A stretch of 64,000 nt of DNA, from NCBI GenBank assembly GCA_032000125.1, contig DAMALH010000012.1, positions 45,147 to 109,146 of the forward strand. The letters run 5' to 3'. This DNA comes from Dryocola sp032000125 (lineage in GTDB: Bacteria > Pseudomonadota > Gammaproteobacteria > Enterobacterales > Enterobacteriaceae). The notes below the pieces were generated by a model that had not been told where the DNA came from, ran no database searches, and saw only the letters and a list, made by a program, of their open reading frames with translations. The position numbers and the translations under genes were made by a program. Below are positions 1 to 7,790 of this stretch, one piece after another (positions within the stretch are counted from its first letter, which is position 1; each line of letters starts with the position of its first letter).

Positions 1-81
1 TCTCTGGTAACTCCGGTTCGGTGCTTTGTGGGGGTTTGGGGAATAAAAAAGGCCGCAGACTGGCAGCCCTTAGAAACGCAA

Positions 82-101
82 AAACCCGCCGATGCGGGTT
101 T
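82..101 (-). terminator. Rho-independent terminator of the 151-561 gene
   Basis: Read on the minus strand, an 8-bp stem (AAACCCGC/GCGGGTTT) with a 4-base loop runs into a T-run. It lies about 50 bases past the stop codon of the exported hypothetical protein and is correctly oriented for it. Confidence 0.7.
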
Positions 102-150
102 GTATTAATAATTCCAGACCTTCTATGCACGATATCGTGGACAGCCCATA

Positions 151-561
151 TTACTTAGGTTTCTGCGGCAGGTTAGGACATTCTTTTGACCATTTTACGA
201 ATTTAGCGTTGTAAACGGAGTCATTATCACTGACGAAAGATGCATGGCCAAACTTTGCAGCGCCATCTTTTAACGTTCCTAACAGATCTAGCTGCACAGT
301 GCGCTCATCGAACTCCTTTCCTTTCTCATCAAACGCCCTGTAACAACCAACATAACCTGTCAGCTCAATAGGGGTATCCACCTTGCTCGAAACCACAAGG
401 TTGAAGGTCTTTTCGTATTTAGGTTGTCCTTCAATAACTACCGTCCCTTCGGATTCAGGGATTGCCTGGATAATAAGCTTGTTATGCAAATCCTCTGCAG
501 CCAATGTGGAAAATGAGACAAGAACTAATGAAGAAAGAACGAGAGAATTTACCCTTTTCAT
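151..561 (-). CDS. Exported hypothetical protein, 136 aa
   Basis: I do not recognise the family. The protein starts with a basic N-terminus (MKR), a hydrophobic stretch at residues 5-20 and an Ala-Ala pair at 21-22, as expected of a Sec signal peptide cleaved just after residue 22. The mature part is about 114 residues, soluble-looking and beta-rich, with only two cysteines (C73 and C128), which could form one periplasmic disulfide. A strong AAGGAGG ribosome-binding site precedes the ATG at good spacing. The gene is clearly more AT-rich than the flanking core genes, stands alone, has its own terminator and sits beside a phage-type tRNA cluster, so acquisition as mobile cargo is plausible but inferred. 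No function can be assigned from sequence. Confidence 0.75.
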   Translation of the reverse strand: MKRVNSLVLSSLVLVSFSTLAAEDLHNKLIIQAIPESEGTVVIEGQPKYEKTFNLVVSSKVDTPIELTGYVGCYRAFDEKGKEFDERTVQLDLLGTLKDGAAKFGHASFVSDNDSVYNAKFVKWSKECPNLPQKPK

Positions 562-779
562 AATAACCTCCTTAATAAACTTCCGAAGGTTATATCTCAG
601 AAATAAGACGCTACCAAATTTGAAAATAAACCTGGTGTAAACGAACGAAAAACAGTGGTCAATTCGTTATTATCACGTAATGGTGACCCTAAGCTCTGCG
701 CCAAAGCGCAAACATTCAAATCGGTTTTTTATCAGTCACTCAGGGTCATTCCCTCTTCGCTGACTGAAAAGCATTTATC
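562..779. other. AT-rich intergenic stretch between the exported protein and the tRNA array
   Basis: It holds the promoter region of the minus-strand exported protein and the sequence downstream of the tRNA array. No convincing gene is visible. Confidence 0.5.
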
Positions 780-854
<75 letters not shown>

Positions 855-855
855 A

Positions 856-929
856 TGGTCCGCCACCGGAGCCTCGAACCCCGTACTACAACATCGTGGT
901 TGTCGCTCTTCCAGATGAGCTAGTGGCGG
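856..929 (-). tRNA. tRNA-like sequence, anticodon unclear (possibly Arg ACG)
   Basis: On the minus strand there is a perfect 7-bp acceptor stem (CCGCCAC/GTGGCGG) followed by ACCA, a good D stem (GCTC/GAGC) and a T-arm CGGGG-TTCGAGG-CTCCG. The anticodon arm is abnormal. The best stem (ACAAC/GTTGT) encloses only six bases (CACGAT), and the universal T33 is missing. If one T has been lost after the first loop base, the anticodon would read ACG (Arg). It lies one base from the Gly tRNA. It is either a one-base-deleted tRNA or a degenerate phage-type tRNA. Confidence 0.55.
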
Positions 930-934
930 TTAGA

Positions 935-1008
935 TGGCCCTTGCCGGGTTTGAACCAGCGACCGAGCGATTATGCGTCGCGCGCTGTGACCAACTGAATT
1001 TGGGGGCC
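935..1008 (-). pseudogene. Degenerate tRNA-Ile2 (CAT)-like sequence
   Basis: The minus-strand sequence aligns well by eye with the minor isoleucine tRNA (ileX/ileY and the ileZ of Shiga-toxin phages) through the anticodon and T arms, with stem GCGA/TCGC around a CAT anticodon and T-arm GCTGG-TTCAAAC-CCGGC. T33 is replaced by G, the D stem no longer pairs, the last two acceptor pairs are mismatched and CCA is not encoded. It is therefore probably non-functional. It is the first member of the three-tRNA run, in the same relative place as ileZ in phage ileZ-argN-argO clusters. Confidence 0.55.
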
Positions 1009-1687
1009 GGGGCCGAAGAATAGGGAAAACAGTTAACCATGTAAACAGTAAGACTTAAACAGAATGTAAATGCTTATCAAAAAAGCACATTACCCAGCTA
1101 GCCACCCCTGATTAATCGGATTTTGCAACGTGCTTATTTCATGCGTTAAACCCCCCGCCTGAGGCTGGGTTTATTTCCCTTAAAAACGGCCGGTAGTGAC
1201 TGACCGTTGCCAGCGTTTCGCATCTGCGTTATTCCGAGGGTATCGATTGCAGTCTGTCTATATTCTTACCTGTTGTGCGCTTTACGGTGTTCCCCTGATG
1301 CGACTTTATAGCGAAGCTGCATTGATTTACTGTCGCTTCATGTGGATGTGGGACCCTTTTCCCGCCTGTTGGATTGGGCAGGCTTTTTCCCACGAAGCAC
1401 ATCAGCTATCACAACCCATAAACGAAAAAAGGTCCCGTATCAGCGAGACCTCTTAATTTGGATATCTACGAAAAATCCCGCACGCGGCAGGTTCTTAAAT
1501 TTTGGTTGTCGCTGAGATGTTACTCACCAACCACTTTGTTTTCATACCCAGGCTCCGCACTACGCGCTGCCTCAATCTGAGTGCGCCGTAACGGGGCTGT
1601 AAAACGTGCTGGCATTCGCCGCCGCAATCCGTACCATACACGCCAGCATTACGCGTGACGCGTGTTGGTTTACAGCCCGAGAATTCC
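1009..1687. other. Gene-free region upstream of ttcA with inverted repeats
   Basis: About 680 bases carry no convincing gene. Visible structures are a weak hairpin near 1148-1170, a hairpin near 1428-1452 (AGGTC/GACCT on the minus strand followed by Ts), and a long inverted repeat at 1594-1678. Its outer arms GGGCTGTAAA and TTTACAGCCC enclose a nested GCTGGC/GCCAGC pair. In E. coli the Rac prophage is integrated at ttcA, so this stretch may be prophage-junction debris; that is inference. Confidence 0.45.
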
Positions 1688-2608
1688 ATGACCAGTCAAA
1701 AAGAACAGTACAACCTGAATAAATTACAAAAACGCCTGCGCCGTAACGTGGGCGAAGCGATTGCTGATTACAATATGATCGAAGACGGCGACCGTATTAT
1801 GGTTTGTCTCTCCGGCGGTAAAGACAGCTATACCATGCTGGAAATTCTGCGTAATCTGCAGCAAAGCGCGCCCATTAGCTTCAGTCTGGTGGCGGTTAAC
1901 CTCGATCAGAAGCAGCCTGGTTTCCCGGAACATATACTTCCGGCCTATCTGGAGAGCATCGGCGTTGAGTACAAGATTGTTGAAGAGAACACCTATGGCA
2001 TCGTAAAAGACAAGATCCCGGAAGGTAAAACGACCTGCTCTCTTTGCTCCCGCCTGCGCCGCGGCATTCTGTATCGCACGGCTACGGAACTGGGGGCGAA
2101 CAAAATCGCGCTTGGCCACCATCGTGACGACATCCTGCAAACGCTGTTCCTGAATATGTTCTACGGCGGGAAGATGAAAAGCATGCCGCCAAAACTGATG
2201 AGCGACGATGGCAAGCATATCGTTATTCGTCCTCTGGCCTACTGCCGTGAAAAAGATATTGAGCGTTTCGCCATCGCGCGCGAATATCCGATCATTCCAT
2301 GCAACCTCTGCGGCTCGCAGCCGAATCTGCAACGTCAGGTTATTGGCGAAATGCTGCGCGACTGGGATAAACGCTATCCTGGCCGCATCGAAACCATGTT
2401 CAGCGCAATGCAAAACGTTGTGCCTTCACACCTGTGCGATACCGAACTGTTTGACTTTAAAGGCCTCGCACAGGGTGCGGAAGTGGTGGACGGCGGCGAT
2501 CTGGCATTCGATCGTGAAGACCTGCCGATGCAGCCTGCCGGCTGGCAACCAGAAGAAGACGACAGCGAAACGCCGTTACAGCGTCTGGACGTGCTGGAAA
2601 TTAAATGA
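1688..2608 (+). CDS. ttcA: tRNA 2-thiocytidine(32) synthetase TtcA
   Basis: TtcA uses ATP and a 4Fe-4S cluster to thiolate C32 of certain tRNAs. The 306-residue product is near-identical to E. coli TtcA through most of its length. The PP-loop SGGKDS is at residues 42-47, the CxxC pair at C117/C120 and a further conserved cysteine at C207 in the CNLCGSQ motif, giving the three cluster ligands. An upstream in-frame ATG exists at 1655, but the ATG at 1688 matches the family N-terminus (…KEQYNLNKLQKRLRRN). The Shine-Dalgarno sequence is poor. A long inverted repeat lies directly upstream and may shape the 5' UTR. The gene is transcribed alone, toward the convergent small ORF and FnrS. Confidence 0.97.
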   Translation: MTSQKEQYNLNKLQKRLRRNVGEAIADYNMIEDGDRIMVCLSGGKDSYTMLEILRNLQQSAPISFSLVAVNLDQKQPGFPEHILPAYLESIGVEYKIVEENTYGIVKDKIPEGKTTCSLCSRLRRGILYRTATELGANKIALGHHRDDILQTLFLNMFYGGKMKSMPPKLMSDDGKHIVIRPLAYCREKDIERFAIAREYPIIPCNLCGSQPNLQRQVIGEMLRDWDKRYPGRIETMFSAMQNVVPSHLCDTELFDFKGLAQGAEVVDGGDLAFDREDLPMQPAGWQPEEDDSETPLQRLDVLEIK

Positions 2609-2642
2609 TTGGTTTCCCTCTCCGCAGCGGAGAGGGAATGCT

Positions 2643-2792
2643 TTACATATGCGGCGGCGGATCGATGATGGGTTTCGGATCGGGATCAACAGGCGGATCG
2701 GGTATCGGCTGCGGTTTTGGGAACGGGTCGGGATTCGGTACCGGATCGCTGGGGGTTGGGTCGCTCATAAATATGCCTCGATGAAAAGTCAT
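2643..2792 (-). CDS. Small proline-rich (PDP-repeat) protein, 49 aa
   Basis: This small ORF reads MTFHRGIF followed by a run dominated by Pro-Asp-Pro and Pro-X-Pro units to the C-terminus; roughly 40 percent of residues are proline. The start at 2792 is preceded by a strong AGGAGG with 5-base spacing. A second in-frame ATG at 2768 would give 41 residues with a weaker GAGG. It lies on the same strand as, and about 50 bases beyond the terminator of, the FnrS sRNA, so readthrough from the FNR-activated promoter could reach it. It has no signal peptide, membrane segment or cysteine. Function is unknown. The low-complexity composition could also reflect a spurious ORF, but the Shine-Dalgarno sequence and the regular repeat argue for a real gene. 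Confidence 0.55.
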   Translation of the reverse strand: MTFHRGIFMSDPTPSDPVPNPDPFPKPQPIPDPPVDPDPKPIIDPPPHM

Positions 2793-2842
2793 ACACTCCT
2801 CCTGTTAGTTCTCCCTTTAAGCATAGACAACAAATCGCAGAC

Positions 2843-2964
2843 AAAAAAAAGCCGACTGTTAAAGTCGGCATGGTATGAATCAATTGTGCTATGCAGTAAT
2901 TCTAAAAAAGGAAGTAAGACAATATGGAGCGCAACGCCCATCGCTTGACGTTGCATTCACCTGC
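2843..2964 (-). ncRNA. fnrS: FnrS small regulatory RNA
   Basis: FnrS is an Hfq-binding sRNA induced by FNR under anaerobiosis that represses many aerobic-metabolism mRNAs. The minus strand matches the E. coli RNA almost base for base: 5' end GCAGGTGAATGCAACG, the C-rich central loop region and a terminator stem (GCCGACT…AGTCGGC) with eight Ts. The predicted length is 122 nt, the same as in E. coli. Synteny next to zntB is also conserved. A FNR-type palindrome is centred about 42 bases upstream. Confidence 0.95.
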
Positions 2965-2999
2965 AGGAGAGATATTGCCCCTAACCTCTCGGGCATTTA

Positions 3000-3013
3000 T
3001 TGACCTCGCTCAA
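3000..3013 (-). promoter_or_regulatory. FNR box of fnrS
   Basis: TTGAC-N4-CTCAA resembles the FNR consensus TTGAT-N4-ATCAA. It is centred about 42 bases upstream of the expected FnrS 5' end, the class II activator position. A CAATAT -10-like element lies at 2972-2977. Confidence 0.8.
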
Positions 3014-3059
3014 ATTAAGCGGCCTTTTTCACCGACAATTCTGTTAAAAAGGTGAAATT

Positions 3060-4043
3060 TTACAACCATTTACTGCGATGTAACCACCAGGCAACACCAC
3101 CGATCAAAACCACCAACATAATGCAGAACAGGCTGAAGCCAAAATGCCACCCGCCGCCGGGGATGCCGCCCAGGTTTACGCCGAACAGACCGGTAAGGAA
3201 GGTGCTGGGTAAAAACACCATCGCCATCAGCGACATGGTATAGGTCCGCCGCCCCATCGCTTCCTGCATGACCTGCGCGATTTCATCAGTCATTACCGCC
3301 GTGCGGGCTATACAGGAATCTATCTCATCCAGCCCCCGACCCAAGCGGTCTGAAATATCCTGCATGCGGCGGCGATTATCGTCATTCATCCACGACAGCC
3401 GCTCGCTTGATAAACGCGCGTAGACATCCCGCTGGGGAGCCATATAACGACGCATCACTATTAGCTGCTTACGCAGCAGCGCCAGAAAACCACGCGGTGG
3501 GATTTGCTGATCGAGCAGGTTATCTTCTAGGTCGATAATTTTGTCGTGAAGCTGTTCAATAAATTCGCTGGCGTGATCGGTCAGAGCGTCGCAAACGTCC
3601 ACCAGCCAGCTACCGCAGTCTACCGGCCCGGTGCCGTCTTTCAGGTCGTTAACCACGTCGTCAAGCGCCAGCACCTGCCGCTGGCGAGTCGAGACGATAA
3701 GGCGCTCGTCCATATACAGCCGCATGGCGACAAGCTGGTCCGGCCGCTCATCGGTGCTGCCGTTAATGCAGCGTAAAGTGATTAACGTTCCTTCACCGAC
3801 GCGCGATACTCGCGGACGCAGGCTTTCCCCTGCCAGCGCGTCCCGCACGTAATTTGGCAGCAGCGGCGTATTTGCCAGCCACTCCGCGCTATCGTGATTG
3901 GTATAATTAAGATGCAGCCAGCATGGATGTTCACTATCGATAACGGCGTCACTTTCAATCGGTCTTACGCCGCCCTGTCCATCCAGTTGCAAGGCGAATA
4001 CGGCGTCAGGCACGTTGAGATCGGCCCCTTTAATCACTTCCAC
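3060..4043 (-). CDS. zntB: Zinc transport protein ZntB (CorA family)
   Basis: ZntB is an inner-membrane pentameric transporter for Zn2+, related to the CorA Mg2+ channel. The 327-residue product has a long cytoplasmic N-terminal domain rich in charged helices (about residues 1-265) and two C-terminal transmembrane helices. The signature loop after TM1 reads GVN (residues 288-290), the ZntB form of the CorA GMN motif, and the C-terminus is basic (HRSKWL) as in E. coli. The length equals the E. coli protein. It is transcribed toward FnrS and is divergent from the diguanylate cyclase gene. Confidence 0.96.
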   Translation of the reverse strand: MEVIKGADLNVPDAVFALQLDGQGGVRPIESDAVIDSEHPCWLHLNYTNHDSAEWLANTPLLPNYVRDALAGESLRPRVSRVGEGTLITLRCINGSTDERPDQLVAMRLYMDERLIVSTRQRQVLALDDVVNDLKDGTGPVDCGSWLVDVCDALTDHASEFIEQLHDKIIDLEDNLLDQQIPPRGFLALLRKQLIVMRRYMAPQRDVYARLSSERLSWMNDDNRRRMQDISDRLGRGLDEIDSCIARTAVMTDEIAQVMQEAMGRRTYTMSLMAMVFLPSTFLTGLFGVNLGGIPGGGWHFGFSLFCIMLVVLIGGVAWWLHRSKWL

Positions 4044-4244
4044 TTCCTTTCTCCCAGCCAGACAAAAACCCTGTAGTCAGTCTAGCCCGCTTGTTTTGTT
4101 ATTCAACCTGCACCGCCAGCAAACGCGCTGAATTACTTAAAGAAAAGCGGCTTACTCGTCGTTGGCGGTTAGACAAGATAGCTACACAGGCTACAGTTAA
4201 TCACAAAGCAATATCTTTTTTTAATGCGATTTCAGGAGAAAAGT

Positions 4245-5384
4245 TTGTCAGAAAGACGTGAAGCATGCCCCAATTTTGACTTACGGCTCAGCATGGTACG
4301 CCAGCACGCAATCAACGTAAGCGGCACATGGTTTCTTTGGGTAAACATACTTTTTTCCGCATTTATCCTCGGACGTAATTACTTTTCACCAGGCAACCTC
4401 GCAGCCGGACCGCATCATCCGCTGTATGTGCTGGAAGCTTCACTGGTACTGGTGCTCGCCCTGTCCGCCTCGGTTATCTTTATTCTGCGCATGGCCCCCG
4501 AACAGCAGGCACCGTGGCTTAGTAAACTCACGCGTGGGACGATATTTTGCCTGAGCGCACTCTGGGCTCTGTGCTTCTATGTCTTTATCGCCAGCGGCGA
4601 TATACGGATCGTTTTCCCGTTCTCAGCGCTGCTGATTTTTACCGCTTTGATTTCGTTATACTTTGACGGACGAGTGTTGCTTAGCTTTACCTTACCGATC
4701 TGGGGCGTCATTTTACTATGTAACTTTATCTACCCCACCACGCTCACCACGCTGAATGCGATTTTATACTGCCTGATGGCGGCTTTATTTGAGTCGGGCA
4801 GGCGAATCCTGCGACGCTGGTTTGTGCTCGCCGTTCGTCGCGAACAGGAAAATGTGGATTTAATCAATCAATTAAAACTGCTGGCTAACCGCGATCCGCT
4901 GACCGGCATCGCCAACAGGCGCGCCTTTCAGCTGCTGCTGGATAAAGAGATCCAGCGTCAGCATCAAACTAATGCCGAACTCTCGCTCATCATGCTTGAT
5001 GTCGACCACTTCAAGAAATATAACGACCGCTACGGGCACCAGGCGGGAGATGAATGTCTGGCTCAGGTGGCGCATTGCATGGAGAGCGCCACGCGTAATA
5101 GCCAGGATGTGGTGGCGCGTTTTGGCGGCGAAGAGTTTATTATGCTGCTGCCGGATACCTCACCGCAGCAGGCGACGGCGGTTGCCGAACGCGTGAAAAT
5201 AAACCTTCAGGCGCTGGCGCTGGAACACAAAGGCTCGCCGGTTTCCCCTTTCATCACGCTAAGCCAGGGTATTGCCAGTTGCGTTCCCGGCACCTCTGCC
5301 ATCCGGCTGATCGCCGAGGCCGATGCTGCGCTCTATCAGGCTAAAGAAGCTGGCAGGAATCGCTGGCAGCGCTACCAGCCCTAG
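4245..5384 (+). CDS. Membrane-anchored GGDEF diguanylate cyclase
   Basis: This enzyme makes c-di-GMP from two GTP. The N-terminal half has about six hydrophobic segments and the C-terminal half is a complete GGDEF domain (RDPLTGIANRR start, GGEEF active site near residue 294). The product-inhibition motif RxxD is not intact (NSQD at that place). I chose the TTG at 4245 (379 aa) because a good AGGAG sits 7 bases before it. The upstream ATG at 4224 has no Shine-Dalgarno sequence, and its reading frame runs through that AGGAG. The position next to zntB is that of dgcM in E. coli, but DgcM is a soluble PAS-GGDEF protein, so this is a different cyclase at the same site. Confidence 0.9.
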   Translation: MSERREACPNFDLRLSMVRQHAINVSGTWFLWVNILFSAFILGRNYFSPGNLAAGPHHPLYVLEASLVLVLALSASVIFILRMAPEQQAPWLSKLTRGTIFCLSALWALCFYVFIASGDIRIVFPFSALLIFTALISLYFDGRVLLSFTLPIWGVILLCNFIYPTTLTTLNAILYCLMAALFESGRRILRRWFVLAVRREQENVDLINQLKLLANRDPLTGIANRRAFQLLLDKEIQRQHQTNAELSLIMLDVDHFKKYNDRYGHQAGDECLAQVAHCMESATRNSQDVVARFGGEEFIMLLPDTSPQQATAVAERVKINLQALALEHKGSPVSPFITLSQGIASCVPGTSAIRLIAEADAALYQAKEAGRNRWQRYQP

Positions 5385-5647
5385 CGTAGCTGGCTGTCTT
5401 TTGAACCGCGACGGTTATAGCCGGAGAAAGTGGATCTTCTGGCGTCTTCTTCCTGCTGGCACTTCACGCACAGCCGCACGCCGGGGATAGCTTTGCGGCG
5501 CTGTTCGGGGATAGGATCGCCGCACTCTTCGCAGTGCGTGAGGCTTTCGCCCTTTGGTAATTCGCTGCGCGCGCGGGCAATAGCATCGCCTATCGTGCTG
5601 TCTATTTGCTCCTGCACCGCATCATCGTTTGCCCAACCTGATGCCAT
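5381..5647 (-). CDS. ybiI: DksA/TraR-family zinc-finger protein YbiI
   Basis: This 88-residue protein matches E. coli YbiI closely in length and in both termini (MASGWANDDAV… and …GYNRRGSKDSQLR). It has a short N-terminal helix and a C4 zinc finger with ligands C39, C42, C60 and C63. It belongs to the DksA/TraR superfamily but lacks the long coiled coil of DksA, so an effect on RNA polymerase is only a family-based guess. The stop codon overlaps that of the convergent diguanylate cyclase by 4 bases. In E. coli ybiI lies elsewhere on the chromosome, so the location differs. Confidence 0.93.
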   Translation of the reverse strand: MASGWANDDAVQEQIDSTIGDAIARARSELPKGESLTHCEECGDPIPEQRRKAIPGVRLCVKCQQEEDARRSTFSGYNRRGSKDSQLR

Positions 5648-5751
5648 ATTCCACCTCCCACAACATCAACGGTAGTTAAAAGACAATTATAGCCTTTCCT
5701 CGCCGGGTTCTTTAGTATGTCCCTACATCAAGCCCAGGGCCTGGAGGAAAA

Positions 5752-5850
5752 ATGAAAATAGGCATCCTGTTTCCAATAGCTATTATTCTTTCTGCAATTG
5801 TCTTTATTACATGGTTTATTGTTGGCGGCTACGCCACATCGGCAGGTTAA
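5752..5850 (+). CDS. YoaK-like small inner-membrane protein, 32 aa
   Basis: The ORF encodes 32 residues: a start MKIGILFP, one hydrophobic helix covering residues 5-25, then GGYATSAG. Length and pattern (MxIGIxFP…WFxxGGYA) match E. coli YoaK, a small membrane protein of unknown function. A clean GGAGG at 5743-5747 precedes the ATG at good spacing. It stands alone between ybiI and mppA and is too short for most gene finders. The YoaK assignment rests on remembered sequence similarity; no yoaJ partner is evident beside it. Confidence 0.8.
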   Translation: MKIGILFPIAIILSAIVFITWFIVGGYATSAG

Positions 5851-5901
5851 AAAGCTCATGCCAAACTAGCATGAGCTGGAGATGAGCAAACTTTACTTCT
5901 C

Positions 5902-7521
5902 TTAATGCGCCACAATGTACATCGTGCGGCTGTAGGCCATATCTTCGGGGTTATCGATTGGATATCCCTTCAGCCATGGCTTAATCAGACGGCCGTTGGT
6001 GTACTGATAAATCGGGGCGATGGGTGCCTGCTCCTGAATGATTCGTTCCGCCCGGTTGTAGAATTTATTGCGCCCGGCCTCTGTTACTTCCTGGCTTGCC
6101 TGCGTCATCACCTTGTCATAGGCAGGTGAATTGAAGCGCGCAATATTACCGCTGTGGGTTGAAGTCATCAGCGACAGGAAGGTCGAAGGTTCGTTGTAAT
6201 CCCCTATCCAGTTAGCACGAATCACATCGAAATTGCCGGTTTGGCGGCTATCTATATAGGTTTTCCATTCCTGGTTTTGCAATTTCACCTCAACGCCAAG
6301 GTTTTTCTTCCACATCGAGGCCACGGCAATGGCTATCTTCTGGTGGTTTTCCGAGGTGTTGTACAGCAGCGAAAGTTTAAGCGGCTTATTGGCATCGTAA
6401 CCTGCCGCGCGCAGCAGGGTCTTCGCCTGAGCGTTCAGCTCCTCCTGGCTCATCTGCTCAAACGGCGAAGGCTCAGGTTTGAAGCCTGCCGTCACGTCCG
6501 GCGTAAAACGCCACGCGGGTTTTTCACCCGTTCCGAGCACTTTGTCCGCCAGTATTTTGCGATCGATAGTCATGCTTAACGCCAGGCGAACTCGCGCATC
6601 TGCGGTGGGGCCTTTTTGCGTATTAAATGCGTAATAATAGGTGCCGAGCTGCTGCGGCGTGTAGACCTGGCCTGGAATATCCTTCAGCAGCTTCTGGTAC
6701 ATGGTTTTCGGGAAGGATTCGGTGATATCGATGTCGCCGGCCAGATAGCGTTTTGTTGCCGCAGTTTCCTGATTGATGGGAATAAAAGTCACTTTGGTCA
6801 GCACGGTTTTGCCGTTATCCCAGTAGTTTTTATTCGGCACCAGTACCAGCTTTTCGTTTACCACGCGCTCGCTCAGAGTAAACGCGCCGTTGCCATTAAC
6901 ATTGCCGGGTTTGGTCCAGTCCTGGCCCAGTTTTTCTACCGTGGCTTTAGGAACCGGATAGAGCGAGAAATTCGCCGTCAGGCTTGGGAAATACGCAATT
7001 GGCTTATCGAGCTGAACACGCAGCGTATGGGCGTCAACCGCCGTCACGCCCAGCTTGTCCGCAGGCATTTTGCCATCAACGATCGCCTGCGCGTTCGTTA
7101 TGCCCGCCAGGGCCGCAAACCAGGCAAAGGGAGACGTATTTTCTGGGTTAACCAGCCGCTGCCAGCTATAAACGAAATCTTCTGCCGTGACCGGGGAGCC
7201 GTCAGACCAGCGGGCATTGTCACGCAGGGTAAACGTCCAGGTGCGGTTATCGCTGCTGCGCCATTTTGTTGCCACGCCGGGAATCAGTTCACCTTTTTCA
7301 TTCTCATTCACCAGGCCTTCAAATAGATCGCGGATGACCTGAATTTCCGGCAGGCCAACGGCTTTCATCGGATCTAATGATGCCGGCTCATCTTTAATAT
7401 GACGAACCAGTTCCTGAACAGGGGCGAGTTTGGTACCGGCAGGCACGTCTGCCGCTTTGGCCGCCGAAAACGTGCAGGCGACGGCCAGCGCACAGCAGGT
7501 AATACGAAAAGTTTTTTTCAT
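5902..7521 (-). CDS. mppA: Murein tripeptide-binding protein MppA
   Basis: MppA is a periplasmic solute-binding protein that delivers the cell-wall tripeptide L-Ala-D-Glu-meso-Dap to the Opp permease for recycling. The 539-residue product has a signal peptide (residues 1-23, ending AKA) and the SBP_bac_5 fold. It is highly similar to E. coli MppA along its length, including the RHIKDEPASLDP start and the GRLIKPWLKGYPI C-terminal region. The adjacent mpaA and ycjG act later on the same peptide, so the three form a functional neighbourhood although they are transcribed separately. Confidence 0.96.
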   Translation of the reverse strand: MKKTFRITCCALAVACTFSAAKAADVPAGTKLAPVQELVRHIKDEPASLDPMKAVGLPEIQVIRDLFEGLVNENEKGELIPGVATKWRSSDNRTWTFTLRDNARWSDGSPVTAEDFVYSWQRLVNPENTSPFAWFAALAGITNAQAIVDGKMPADKLGVTAVDAHTLRVQLDKPIAYFPSLTANFSLYPVPKATVEKLGQDWTKPGNVNGNGAFTLSERVVNEKLVLVPNKNYWDNGKTVLTKVTFIPINQETAATKRYLAGDIDITESFPKTMYQKLLKDIPGQVYTPQQLGTYYYAFNTQKGPTADARVRLALSMTIDRKILADKVLGTGEKPAWRFTPDVTAGFKPEPSPFEQMSQEELNAQAKTLLRAAGYDANKPLKLSLLYNTSENHQKIAIAVASMWKKNLGVEVKLQNQEWKTYIDSRQTGNFDVIRANWIGDYNEPSTFLSLMTSTHSGNIARFNSPAYDKVMTQASQEVTEAGRNKFYNRAERIIQEQAPIAPIYQYTNGRLIKPWLKGYPIDNPEDMAYSRTMYIVAH

Positions 7522-7790
7522 CAGTTACCTTTCAGGGATTCACTTTTGGCGTCAAAAACACCTCATATCAACGGGTGATGTTACGCAATTACTTGTTTTG
7601 CAATTAAGAAAAGCAAACAACCTGCCTCAATGCAACCGCCGTGGGAAATTAAATTCTGATAACTTGAGCACGGTCATCTACTGCGGCAGGGCATGGCTTG
7701 CAAACCGACCAGCGGCCAATTGTTTCAGATGAGATTTTCTCAGAACACTGCTATTAATGATAAAAATTATTGGCTTTCATAAGGATTTTT

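Noticed and set aside
1196..1456. 86-codon plus-strand ORF in the ttcA upstream region
   Set aside because: No ribosome-binding site, cysteine-rich arbitrary composition and overlap with hairpins; not supported as a gene.
1724..2413. Long minus-strand open frame across ttcA
   Set aside because: Antisense shadow of a well-conserved gene; no ribosome-binding site or recognisable family.
2600..2770. Repetitive GGATCGGG-type DNA as a REP or CRISPR-like array
   Set aside because: The periodicity is explained by Pro-Asp-Pro codon repeats of the minus-strand miniprotein; there are no spacers or conserved repeats.
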